Of a stretch of 64,000 nucleotides of DNA, positions 17,702-25,754 are shown piece by piece. The notes under the pieces are model-generated. The model made no database searches. It saw nothing but the letters and a program-made list of their open reading frames with translations, and was not told where the DNA came from. Source of the DNA: Nocardia miyunensis NBRC 108239. GTDB taxonomy: Bacteria > Actinomycetota > Actinomycetes > Mycobacteriales > Mycobacteriaceae. Numbering within the stretch: the first letter of the stretch is position 1; every line of letters begins with the position of its first letter. The stretch covers positions 1 to 64,000 of the forward strand of contig NZ_BDBQ01000034.1 of NCBI RefSeq assembly GCF_001613065.1. Direction: 5' to 3'. Both the position numbers and the translations under genes were made by a program.

Positions 17702-19531
17702 ATGCGGCAACGTTGGATCCTGCGTCAACTATCGAAAGTCCTCCCGGTTCTGGCCGCCACGACGGCCCTGCTCATAGCGGGGGCCGGATGCTCATCACAG
17801 AACGGCGGAAGCTCGGGCGGTTCCAGCACCTCCGCACCCGCGACCGCGCCGATCACGACCTTGCCTGCGGGGCGGGAACTGCCGGTGATGCTGCCCAAGA
17901 CGAACTGTGCCGATCTGTCCGGGCACGACTTCGGAGCGATCGCGCAGGCGCCGACGGGCATCTCCTCGGCAACAGTGGTCGCGAAGAGCGCCGCCCGCTC
18001 GTTCGAGTACTGCGATGTGAAGGGATATGTCGGCGGGCAGATCTCCTTCGAGTTGCACCTGCCCACCACCACCTATCGAGGCCGGTACCTGCAGCAGGGC
18101 TGCGGCGGCTACTGCGGCATGGTCGACCTGTCGTCGGGCCCGCCGGCCAGCACCGGCTGTGCGCCGGTCACCGATGGGTCCCTGGTCGTCGGAACCGACG
18201 ATCAGGGGCATACCGGTACCGGCGGGGCCGAGGTCTGGGCCGTGGACCCGCAGCTGAAAGTGGACTTCGGGTATCGGGCCGAGCATGTGTTCGCCCTCGC
18301 CGCCAAGGCGATCACCGCGACGTATTACGGTGCGATGCCGCGTTTTTCGTACTACGACGGCTGTTCCGACGGCGGCCGTGAGGCGCTGATGGAGGCGCAA
18401 CGTTATCCCGGTGACTTCGACGGCGTGCTGGCCGGTGCGCCCGCGTTCAACCAGACCGCGCTCAACGGGTTCGAAGAGGCGTATCTGTCCACGGTCGACT
18501 TCCGATCCAACGGCTCGGTGATCCTGCCTGCGGCCAAGGTGGACGTGCTGCACGCCGCGGTCATCGAGGCGTGCGCTGATCCGGGATCGAACGACCGCAC
18601 GATCCAGGATCCGCGCGACTGCAAGTTCGATCCCGCGAGCTTGAATTGCCCTGCCGGACAAGATAATCCGAACTGCTTGACCCGCGAGCAGGTCGAGGTG
18701 GCGCGCAAGATCTACGCGGGTGTGGTCGCGCCTGATGGCACCCACCTGTACACCGGCGGCGAACCGATCGGCTCGGAGGGGCAGTGGGTCGGGTTGATCG
18801 TCCCCCCGGACGGCAAGGGCCGGGATTCGACATTCACGTACAAGATCGGCAGCGGATTCCTGCGGTGGCTGGGCCACTGGCAGGCCGACCCCACCGCGTC
18901 GGTCGACGCCTCGGTGTTCACCGTGGCGAATCTGAAGAAGTTCCAGGATGAGGTCGGCGGGCTGTACGACGCCACCGATCCGGACCTGAGCGCGTTCGCC
19001 ACGCGCGGCGGCAAACTGATCCACTGGCACGGCTGGTCCGACGGCTACATTCCCACCGTCGGCTCGATCACCTACCGGCAGGCGCTGATCGACACGATGG
19101 GGCAGACCGCGGCGGACAAGTTCTACCGTTTGTATCTGTTTCCCGGCGTCTTCCACTGCGGAAACGGTTACGGACCGAACAAATTCGATCTGCTCACACC
19201 GCTGATGGAGTGGACCGAGCACGGGCGCAGGCCCGGTGCGGTGATCGCGTCGAAGTATGCGAACACCGGGCCGAGCAATGCGCTGACCGGGGCCACGGGC
19301 ACCACCACCAGCGGCGCGCCCGCATACCAGCGGCCGGTTTACCCGTACCCGCAGCACATCGCGTACTCCGGCAGCGGTGATGTGAACGCCGCGGCCAGCT
19401 ATATCCCCCGCACTCCGCCCCCGCGCGACGACCACTACAAGTGGGGCGGTAACGCTTTCACCTCGGGCTACCAGCAGTGGTGCGCCGCCGATGACGGCCG
19501 CGCGCTGAGCTGCACCCGGCACAAGCCGTAG
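17702..19531 (+). CDS. Tannase/feruloyl-esterase family lipoprotein
   Basis: Secreted serine esterase of the tannase family, 609 residues. A lipoprotein signal (LLIAGAGCSS, lipid cysteine at residue 30) anchors it outside. The family CS-D-HC arrangement is complete: catalytic serine in YYDGCSDGGREAL (C221-S222), aspartate D447 in HGWSDGYIP, and histidine with its paired cysteine in PGVFHCGNG (H485-C486). Such enzymes release phenolic acids such as ferulate or gallate from plant esters. Proximity to the aromatic-acid-type transporter cluster is suggestive but they are not one operon. Confidence 0.92.
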   Translation: MRQRWILRQLSKVLPVLAATTALLIAGAGCSSQNGGSSGGSSTSAPATAPITTLPAGRELPVMLPKTNCADLSGHDFGAIAQAPTGISSATVVAKSAARSFEYCDVKGYVGGQISFELHLPTTTYRGRYLQQGCGGYCGMVDLSSGPPASTGCAPVTDGSLVVGTDDQGHTGTGGAEVWAVDPQLKVDFGYRAEHVFALAAKAITATYYGAMPRFSYYDGCSDGGREALMEAQRYPGDFDGVLAGAPAFNQTALNGFEEAYLSTVDFRSNGSVILPAAKVDVLHAAVIEACADPGSNDRTIQDPRDCKFDPASLNCPAGQDNPNCLTREQVEVARKIYAGVVAPDGTHLYTGGEPIGSEGQWVGLIVPPDGKGRDSTFTYKIGSGFLRWLGHWQADPTASVDASVFTVANLKKFQDEVGGLYDATDPDLSAFATRGGKLIHWHGWSDGYIPTVGSITYRQALIDTMGQTAADKFYRLYLFPGVFHCGNGYGPNKFDLLTPLMEWTEHGRRPGAVIASKYANTGPSNALTGATGTTTSGAPAYQRPVYPYPQHIAYSGSGDVNAAASYIPRTPPPRDDHYKWGGNAFTSGYQQWCAADDGRALSCTRHKP

Positions 19532-19536
19532 AGGAA

Positions 19537-19556
19537 ATCGCCGCGGCACCGGCGAT
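19537..19556 (+). terminator. Hairpin after the esterase gene
   Basis: ATCGCCG (19537-19543) pairs with CGGCGAT (19550-19556), six-base loop, six bases after the stop codon. Confidence 0.5.
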
Positions 19557-20077
19557 GGCGCTCAGTACCGTGGCCGTCAGCGCGAATCGGGTCGGGCGGT
19601 GACGAAGGGCCTGCCTTCGGAGCACCGTGCAGGGTGACATGCCCTTCGTCGACCGACGTCACCGGCATCAGGTGCTGAACACACTGCTCGAACCAGCGAC
19701 GTAGGGCCGCATACCCGCAAATCAGCGCTCGAATCCCTTGGCCTGTGTGCAAGCGCGCCATCATAATTGGGTCCACCGCGATCAGGAGCGACCGCGCCCC
19801 ACCCGCCGGAGCCGGGAGCTCGCTCGTGATGGCCATCGGCGTCGGCAGCGCCGCCGTGGTCGTGGCGATCGCCGAGACTCCAGGTGTCAGCCATACCTTC
19901 GGGCGTGTCGGTGATGCTCGAACACCGACTCTGTGACTCGAGGGCGAATCTGGACTCGCCGCGTGACGATCATGAGGGGTGGAACGTGGAGCACGGAGGT
20001 CCGTCGATCGCATCTGGCGGTGCCGCGAAAACGCTGACGCCGAGCCAGGACCATTCGGCCGGTCGAGTGTGGTGAAG
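19557..20077. other. Intergenic region without a supported gene
   Basis: Frames on both strands give low-complexity translations. A stretch near 19811-19870 resembles a signal-peptide-like segment (SLVMAIGVGSAAVVVAIA) and loosely matches one at about 29755-29800; both may be debris of small secreted proteins. Confidence 0.4.
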
Positions 20078-21040
20078 TCAGGTCAGACCGGCGACTTCGT
20101 GGGCGATTGTCGTGAGCCGCGATTGCAGCGCCGCGACCACGCCGTGGCGGTCCTTGTTGGCCTGCTCGTAGAGCAGGATGGTCCGAATATCAGCGGGTTC
20201 GGTGAGTTCCTTGATCGCCGCGGACGCTTGGGCGACGGTCAAATCGTCGTAGTCGCTGATGGGCAACTCCCCCGCTTCCAGGGTGCCGGTGGCGGTGCGG
20301 ATCGAACGCAAAGCCCCGGCCGCGGTGTCGGCACCTTCACGGCGGGCGACCTGTTCGGCGGTTTCCAGCGCCGCATCCCGGGAGGCGCTGAGAGTTTTGA
20401 CCGCGACATCACCGGCGTGCGCGCCCTGGGCGAGCAACTCACCCAGCGCGGGCGGAGCGGTGCGGACGGTGTCCAGTACCCGGTCCAGGCCGCGGGCGGA
20501 CCAGCTGACGGGCAGGTTGACCAGCTTCACCAGCGTGCCGGCGCCCGCTTGCAGTGGGGTGTGGCGCAGCGCGGCAGGTCCGCCCAGGGCCTCCTCGGCC
20601 AGCACGGTGGTCAGCCAGTCGACTGTCTCCGAATGCGCGGTGATCAATCGCTGCGCCAATGCCACGACCTCGGTGCGTCCGGCGGTGGTCGCCAAGGCCA
20701 TGATGTAGCGGGCGCGGTCCAGGAGCTGGTGTTCGAGAGCCAGGTCTCCCAGCAGGGCTTCATCGAACGGCTGGGCCTGCTCGATCACGGCCTTGATCGC
20801 GGCAGCGCCCCGTCCCAGGAACGGGGCGACCAGTTCCGGAACACCTCCGAGTTCACGGATGGCCGCCTCGATAGCGCGGGCACGGTCGCGGGCATTGTCC
20901 GCGTTATCGGACAATGCGCGGCGGGCGGCCTCGGTGCGGGCCTGCGCGATCCGGGTGTCAGCGACTTGGATTTCGGTATTGGTCAAAGCCAGGACGGCGC
21001 GCAACTGCGCCGACAAAGTCGTGGTCTCACGTGTACTCAT
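20078..21040 (-). CDS. Helical ferritin-like-domain protein, function unknown
   Basis: A 320-residue, almost entirely alpha-helical, alanine-rich cytosolic protein. The first part resembles a ferritin-like four-helix bundle (ALTNTEIQVADTRIAQARTEAARR, and LALEHQLLDRARYIMALATTAGRTE) as in actinobacterial proteins annotated as ferritin-like domain; the second part has further amphipathic helices. Conserved diiron ligand pairs (ExxH) are not clearly present, apart from LALEHQLLDRAR, so iron binding is doubtful. It is monocistronic, with a TetR-like palindrome upstream. Confidence 0.65.
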   Translation of the reverse strand: MSTRETTTLSAQLRAVLALTNTEIQVADTRIAQARTEAARRALSDNADNARDRARAIEAAIRELGGVPELVAPFLGRGAAAIKAVIEQAQPFDEALLGDLALEHQLLDRARYIMALATTAGRTEVVALAQRLITAHSETVDWLTTVLAEEALGGPAALRHTPLQAGAGTLVKLVNLPVSWSARGLDRVLDTVRTAPPALGELLAQGAHAGDVAVKTLSASRDAALETAEQVARREGADTAAGALRSIRTATGTLEAGELPISDYDDLTVAQASAAIKELTEPADIRTILLYEQANKDRHGVVAALQSRLTTIAHEVAGLT

Positions 21041-21112
21041 GCGTATCTCGTCCCTTCGGCGTTGGTGATGACGGCATCGGGTCGGCGCAAGCTCTGATTA
21101 CGGTTGCTGATT

Positions 21113-21126
21113 TTACCGCCCGGTAA
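21113..21126. promoter_or_regulatory. Perfect palindrome upstream of the ferritin-like gene
   Basis: TTACCG-CC-CGGTAA, 6-2-6, about 70 bases upstream of the gene's start. Operator-like; no obvious cognate regulator nearby. Confidence 0.4.
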
Positions 21127-21558
21127 CCGGCTCCAAAAGGGCCGACCAAGTCCGCGAGAGCCAGAGCCCAGCGGCCGACACGGCGCGAAATCTCAAGTGC
21201 CGCTTGTGAATCCAGCAGATCTGCTCGCCGGTCCGTGATTCGTGACCGAATGCTTCCGCCGAGGCCGACCAGCGGCGGGAAGCCCCAAGCGGCCGGATTG
21301 TCCGGGCGGCCCGCTTCCGATCCGTATGGCCCCTGAGCGGGGGCAGATCACGAACATACGGGACTGCTCGAAGCGAGCGGGGCAGGCTGTATTCCACCCG
21401 TGGGGGCACTTCGGCATACCGCTATTCGCGGCCGGCTGGACCGGCCCGCGCGTTGATCGTCGAATTCATCAGGGCGTGTGCCCGCGGTACTCGGAAATGG
21501 AAGTGGTGAGGGTGACACCGGGCCGATATCCTGTGCATATTGTGTGGGGAGGCTGACC
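21127..21558. other. Intergenic region
   Basis: No credible gene on either strand. GGGGAGG just before 21559 is the ribosome site of the acetyltransferase. Confidence 0.45.
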
Positions 21559-22143
21559 ATGGACGATGCTCTGCGAGTACCGCATCTGAGAGCCACCGCA
21601 GACTTGGAGCTCCGCCCGTGGTCGTTGTCCGCGGCAGACCTCGAGCTTGTTCGGGAAGCCTCTGCCGACGACCTGATTCCTATAACCATGGCGCCGGCGA
21701 CCTCCTCGCGCGAGGCCGCAACGCGGTTTGTCGAACGCCAGTGGCAACGAGCGACCGATCGAACCGGATACCCGATGGTGATCGTCCGGCGACGGGACAA
21801 CACACCAGTGGGAAGTATCGGCCTGTGGTTGAAGGACATCGACGAAGGCCGCGCATCGCTCGGCTACTGGGTGGTCCGCTCTGCCCGCGGCCACGGCGTC
21901 GCCGCGGATGCTCTGGCAGCAGTGGCTCTCTGGGCGCTGCAAGAGCTGCATATCCCACGGCTCCAGCTCTATGTGGAACCTTGGAACCGCGCTTCGATCC
22001 GCACTGCGGAGCGAGCCGGTTTCGAATGCGAGGGGCTCCTCAGATCGTGGCAGAAGGTCGGCAATCGACGCCGCGACATGTTCATGTACGCGCGCCTGGC
22101 AACGGAAACCCTCGCCGAGGCGGATCGGGTTTGCACCGGTTAG
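21559..22143 (+). CDS. GNAT-family N-acetyltransferase (RimJ/RimL type)
   Basis: Acetyl-CoA-dependent acetyltransferase, 194 residues. It has the RimJ/RimL order: LELRPWSLSAADLELVREA, GSIGLWLKDIDEGRASLGYWVVRSARGHGVAADAL (acetyl-CoA loop R-G-H-G-V-A) and VEPWNRASIRTAERAGFECEGLLRSW. ATG at 21559 is chosen over a longer frame from 21478 because GGGGAGG lies upstream. Targets in this group are protein N-termini or small amines. It precedes the P450-peptide operon by 148 bases on the same strand; an involvement there is possible but unsupported. Confidence 0.88.
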   Translation: MDDALRVPHLRATADLELRPWSLSAADLELVREASADDLIPITMAPATSSREAATRFVERQWQRATDRTGYPMVIVRRRDNTPVGSIGLWLKDIDEGRASLGYWVVRSARGHGVAADALAAVALWALQELHIPRLQLYVEPWNRASIRTAERAGFECEGLLRSWQKVGNRRRDMFMYARLATETLAEADRVCTG

Positions 22144-22169
22144 ACCTCGATGACCCGCCACGGCCTCGC

Positions 22170-22189
22170 TTGTAAAATTAAAAAATTGG
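22170..22189 (+). promoter_or_regulatory. AT-rich element upstream of the P450-peptide operon
   Basis: TTGTAAAATTAAAAAATTGG is strikingly AT-rich for this genome and lies about 100 bases before the P450 start; it probably belongs to the operon's promoter region. Confidence 0.35.
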
Positions 22190-22291
22190 TCGAGACTATG
22201 CTTGATGCGCGTTTGTACGCACAGCCAGTGGATAACTCCGCTCGAAAAACATCTGATGAACCGCTCACCCTCTCTATGAGAGGACCGTCCG

Positions 22292-23467
22292 ATGGGTTTT
22301 GCAGAGATGCGCCGGTTCCGGCGTGATCCGTTGGGTTTCCTCGAGAATCTGCGCCGAACCAGCCCGGTAGAGGTGTTCGGGCTGCCGTGGGGCGGGTGGT
22401 GTGTCGGCGATACGGGTCTGGCGCTGACGGTGTTGAGTGACCGCGCTTTCAATGCGGGGAAGTCCGGGTTCTTCGGTTCTATGCTGCCTTCGCGGTCTGC
22501 TCAGGTCGATTTCGGCCGCGCGGTACGCGCGATTCTGCGTACGCATACGCCCGGGTATCGCGAGTCCCTGGCGGCGGCGGTGACCGAAATGCCGTCGGTC
22601 ACCCGCTGGCCCGCAGCGGGGGTCGAGCTGGTGTATCGGTGCACCGCGGACGTGTTGCTGCACCCCGATGGTTCTCCCGAGTTGCGGCAGTTACTGGAGC
22701 GAAATGCACGTGTGGGCGCGCTTCGCCCGGCCCGAATGACGCAGCGGGCGCGGGCGCAGCTGCTGCGCGCCAAGCTGTCCACCGCGCTGAACGAGCAGAT
22801 CCGGGACCGGCGCAGCGCCACCGGCCGCACCGCGGAAGCCGAATCGCGGGATCTGCTCGATGCCGTGATCGGCGCCTGTCCCGACGGCGTCGCCGATACA
22901 ACGGTGGCGCAGCTGTATGTGCTGATGTTCCGGTCCATTGTGGGACCGCTGGGCTACTCGCTCGCGTGGTCGGTGCTGCTGGGCAGTCTCCACTCGCCCG
23001 GCTCACCCTGGCCTTGGCCCGTCGACTGCGTGGTACGTGAGGCCCTGCGGCACCGGCCGGTCTCCTGGATGGTCAGCCGTCCCGTCCCCTATCCCGCCGA
23101 GTTCGGGGGGATCGCCTTCCAAACCGGCGACCTGCTGTCCGTCAGCCCCTACCTGCTCCATCACGACAACAAACACTGGACCAAACCAGCGGCATTCCAA
23201 CCCGACCGCTGGATCCGACCGAGCGAGCACGGCCCATTCGTGCCCTTCAGTTCCGGCCCCTTCACCTGCGCCGGCGCCGCGGTCGCCCACGATCTGGTCA
23301 CCGATGCAGCCACCACCCTCATCGAGAACGCCTCTCTGCGCGTCATCGGCGGCGGTGATACCCGCCCGATCGTGACCAATGCCGCGACCCCCAGGCCGTT
23401 CACCCTGCGGCGTACCCCAAGCCCCGTCCGCTCCCGACCGAGCCCCAGGAAGGAGGTGACATCATGA
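22292..23467 (+). CDS. Divergent cytochrome P450, candidate peptide-modifying enzyme
   Basis: Haem-thiolate protein of 391 residues. The ExxR pair is E250-ALR253, the PERF-like segment is FQPDRW, and the haem loop is FVPFSSGPFTCAGAAVAHDL with Cys326. The I-helix position (about 207-222, LYVLMFRSIVGPLGYSLAW) lacks the usual acid-alcohol pair, so oxygen activation may depend on the substrate or the enzyme may do phenol/indole coupling. Its stop TGA overlaps the ATG of a 23-residue peptide gene (ATGA), whose ribosome site AAGGAGGTGA lies within the P450's last codons. P450s genetically coupled to very short peptides are known to cross-link aromatic side chains of ribosomal peptides; that role is inferred here. 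Confidence 0.88.
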   Translation: MGFAEMRRFRRDPLGFLENLRRTSPVEVFGLPWGGWCVGDTGLALTVLSDRAFNAGKSGFFGSMLPSRSAQVDFGRAVRAILRTHTPGYRESLAAAVTEMPSVTRWPAAGVELVYRCTADVLLHPDGSPELRQLLERNARVGALRPARMTQRARAQLLRAKLSTALNEQIRDRRSATGRTAEAESRDLLDAVIGACPDGVADTTVAQLYVLMFRSIVGPLGYSLAWSVLLGSLHSPGSPWPWPVDCVVREALRHRPVSWMVSRPVPYPAEFGGIAFQTGDLLSVSPYLLHHDNKHWTKPAAFQPDRWIRPSEHGPFVPFSSGPFTCAGAAVAHDLVTDAATTLIENASLRVIGGGDTRPIVTNAATPRPFTLRRTPSPVRSRPSPRKEVTS

Positions 23468-23535
23468 TCAAGGCATTGCGGTTCATCATCACCAACAAGC
23501 CGACCCGTTCCTGGAACCCCGCTGAATACGGATGA
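23464..23535 (+). CDS. 23-residue peptide, candidate RiPP precursor
   Basis: A tiny gene overlapped at both ends: its ATG overlaps the P450 stop and its TGA overlaps the ATG of the next ORF, each as ATGA. The ribosome site AAGGAGGTGA, six to seven bases upstream, is among the strongest in the window, arguing that it is really translated. The peptide begins MIKALRFIITN and ends KPTRSWNPAEYG. Trp17 and Tyr22 close to the C-terminus, with an N-terminal leader-like part, is the layout of a P450-cross-linked ribosomal peptide. It matches no precursor I recognise. It could instead be a leader needed only to couple translation. Confidence 0.6.
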   Translation: MIKALRFIITNKPTRSWNPAEYG

Positions 23536-23828
23536 TTCGCGACCGGCTGGATGGCTCGACCAACGCCAACCAGCTCTCGGTCATCCGTGGCGCCCCCGAT
23601 GACACCGCGTTTCCACCCGGGGTCTTCGGAGTGAATGAAACGCCGCGACCTGTACGGCGGAGATTCGGGGGCACCCTCGAGCACCTCCCCGCTACCTGCC
23701 GGAAGCCAGAAAGCAGCCTCGAACGTGTTTCGGCTCCGTCGAGTCGGGCATGCGCTGGTCGTGACCACCGAGAATCCGCGACCCTATGTGACCACGCAGG
23801 ACTTGCGGCGACTGCTGGAGGCCGGTGA
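23532..23828 (+). CDS. Unrecognised 98-codon ORF coupled to the peptide gene
   Basis: Starts at the ATG that overlaps the peptide gene's stop (ATGA). The first 37 residues look protein-like (RDRLDGSTNANQLSVIRGAP then [14 protein letters not shown]), but from about 23640 the translation turns arginine- and serine-rich and overlaps a better frame beginning at 23635. The functional product may therefore be only the N-terminal part, or a frameshift may join it to the 23635 frame. No family recognised. Confidence 0.4.
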   Translation: MIRDRLDGSTNANQLSVIRGAPDDTAFPPGVFGVNETPRPVRRRFGGTLEHLPATCRKPESSLERVSAPSSRACAGRDHRESATLCDHAGLAATAGGR

Positions 23829-24009
23829 TCCCGGCGCGCAACTTCTGCTGGTTGCCGGTGCGGTGCAACTGTCCCCCGGTGACAGCGACGGAATGGCCTT
23901 GATCAGCCGACGCGAACTGGTGGCACACGTGGGCGCCGATCCGGCAGAGAATCAGCTCACCGAACAAGCCGAGCTTTTGAACACGTTGATCCGCCTCCAG
24001 GGCGCTTGA
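23635..24009 (+). CDS. Unrecognised small protein, 124 aa
   Basis: Overlaps the preceding ORF in another frame. Residues 1-35 are low complexity; from [20 protein letters not shown] onward the sequence looks like a compact domain with [29 protein letters not shown] and [32 protein letters not shown]. The ATG at 23635 follows GGAG and comes directly after an in-frame TGA. Its place in the operon after the P450 and peptide suggests an accessory role; no function can be assigned. Confidence 0.55.
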   Translation: MKRRDLYGGDSGAPSSTSPLPAGSQKAASNVFRLRRVGHALVVTTENPRPYVTTQDLRRLLEAGDPGAQLLLVAGAVQLSPGDSDGMALISRRELVAHVGADPAENQLTEQAELLNTLIRLQGA

Positions 24010-24023
24010 GGGGCGGATCGATC

Positions 24024-25293
24024 GTGCGCATGATATCGACGGCCGTCCCGGCTCGCCTGGATCGTCTGCCGTGGTCGCACTGGCATTGGCTGATAGTGAT
24101 CGGCTTGGGGTCGGTCTGGATTCTCGACGGCCTCGAGGTCACCGTCGTCGGCAGCGTGGCGACCCGGCTGTCCGCGCCCGACAGCGGTTATTCGTATCAC
24201 GGCCGCCCAGGTCTCGGGTGTGGCCGCGGCGCTGTACATCGCCGGCGCCTGCGCGGGCGCGCTGTTCTTCGGCTGGCTGACCGACCGGCTGGGACGAAAG
24301 AAACTGTTCCTGGTGACGCTGGCGGTCTATCTGGCGGCGACGGCCGCGAAGGCGCTGAATACCGCGCTGTTTCCGCCGAATGTGGGCTGGCGCTTGACTT
24401 TTGCGCTCGGGGCGATTTTCGGCTTGATCATTCTGGTGGTGCGCCGGAACGTCCCGGAAAGCCCGCGCTGGATGTTCATCCACGGCCGTGAGAACGACGC
24501 GGACGATCTGGTCTCCGACATCGAGGACCAGGTCCGCGCCGACACCGGCACGGACCTGGTCGACGTACGCGATCAGAGCATCGAGGTCCGGCAGCGGCGC
24601 GCCACCGGATTCGGTGAGATCGCGGCCGTGCTGATGCGGTATTACCCACGCCGGACCGTACTCGGATTCGCCCTGTTCGTCGGGCAGGCGTTTCTCTACA
24701 ACGCAATCACGTTCAACTACGCGTTGATTCTGTCGAAGTCGTTCGGTGTCCCCGACGACCGGGTCGGCTATTACTTCGCGGTCATCTGCGCCGGTAATTT
24801 CCTGGGCCCGCTGCTGCTGGGCGAACTCATGGACACCCTCGGCCGCAAACCGATGATCACCGGCTGCTACGTGGTGTCCGCGGTGCTGCTGCTGGTGACA
24901 GCGGGACTGTTCGATGCCGGTGCGTTGTCGGCGCTCACGCTGACCGCATGCTGGACCGTCGTACTGTTCTTCGCCTCGTGCGGCGCGGGCGCCGCCTATC
25001 TGACGGTGAGCGAGATCTTCCCGATGGAGACCCGGGCGATGGCCATCGCGTTCTTCTACGCCATCGGCACCGCGGCGGGTGGAATCGCGGGACCGCTGGT
25101 CTTCTCGAAGCTGTCCGCCGCGGGCGATCCGGGTCGCACCGCCCTCGCGTTCGTCATCGGTGCGGCGGCCATGTTCGCGGCCGGACTGGTCGAACTCGTC
25201 TTCGGAGTTCGCGCCGAGGGCCGTTCGCTCGAGGAACTGGCCCGCCCGCTCAGCGCCACCGAAACTGATCCGGCCGTCCGGACGGGCCGGTGA
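24024..25293 (+). pseudogene. MFS transporter disrupted by frameshift and internal deletion
   Basis: Sugar-porter-like major facilitator. The N-terminus reads [20 protein letters not shown] and then [21 protein letters not shown] up to 24194; there an extra base (T at about 24195) shifts the frame, and the expected [17 protein letters not shown] continues in another frame to the stop at 25293. A second lesion is an in-frame gap near 24360: [10 protein letters not shown] is followed directly by [14 protein letters not shown], omitting the 50-60 residues that carry TM4-TM5 (RFFTGAGIGGEY region) in relatives. The rest, including [18 protein letters not shown] and EIFPMETRAMAIAFFY, is well kept. 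Probably non-functional. Confidence 0.75.
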
Positions 25294-25754
25294 GCGATCA
25301 CGATGCCGACCCGCGAGATGACCGGCGGACGCACCGTATCCCGACAGAGGCGAGGTTTCGGTTTCGTGGTTGGTGCAGCGGGTACGGCCCGGCTATGAAC
25401 ATGGCCGGCACCGATCACTACGACTTCCGGTTGGAGATCGACGGGGTGTCCTGGGTCGTGCCCGAGGGGCCCTCGACGGACCCCGAGGACAAGCGGATGG
25501 CCTGGCGCACCGAGGACCACCCGCTGGAGTACGAGAACTTCGAAGGTGTCATCCCGGAGCGAGGGCACCTGTCGGTCGTGCTCCAAGGCGAGAAGCTCCA
25601 CGGCGGCTTCGCACTCACTCGCATCCGCGACCGCAAGCACGAAACGTGGCGGCTGGTGAAGAAGTCCGACGCCGATGCGGGCTCGCCGCACCGCCCGCTG
25701 GACGACCTCCCGGAATCCGTGGTGTCGGGGCGGGCTCTCGAGGATCTGGCGTGA
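25290..25754 (+). CDS. LigD 3'-phosphoesterase domain protein, possibly degenerate
   Basis: Stand-alone phosphoesterase module of bacterial NHEJ LigD, 154 residues. DHYDFRLEIDGVSWVVPEGPSTDP and EDHPLEYENFEGVIP keep catalytic His/Asp/Arg and His/Tyr positions. Two departures from the family are visible: the first active-site histidine segment (normally FVVQKHxARRLHYD) is replaced by WCSGYGPAMNMAGTDHYD, and after GVIP the glycine-rich G-Y-G-x-G-x-V-x-x-W-D stretch of about 25 residues is missing. It may be decaying. Its GTG overlaps the end of the MFS gene, and the ligase gene overlaps its end. Confidence 0.75.
   Translation: MSDHDADPRDDRRTHRIPTEARFRFRGWCSGYGPAMNMAGTDHYDFRLEIDGVSWVVPEGPSTDPEDKRMAWRTEDHPLEYENFEGVIPERGHLSVVLQGEKLHGGFALTRIRDRKHETWRLVKKSDADAGSPHRPLDDLPESVVSGRALEDLA

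Noticed and set aside
17795-19549. 584-codon minus-strand frame
   Set aside because: Antisense shadow of the tannase-family gene.
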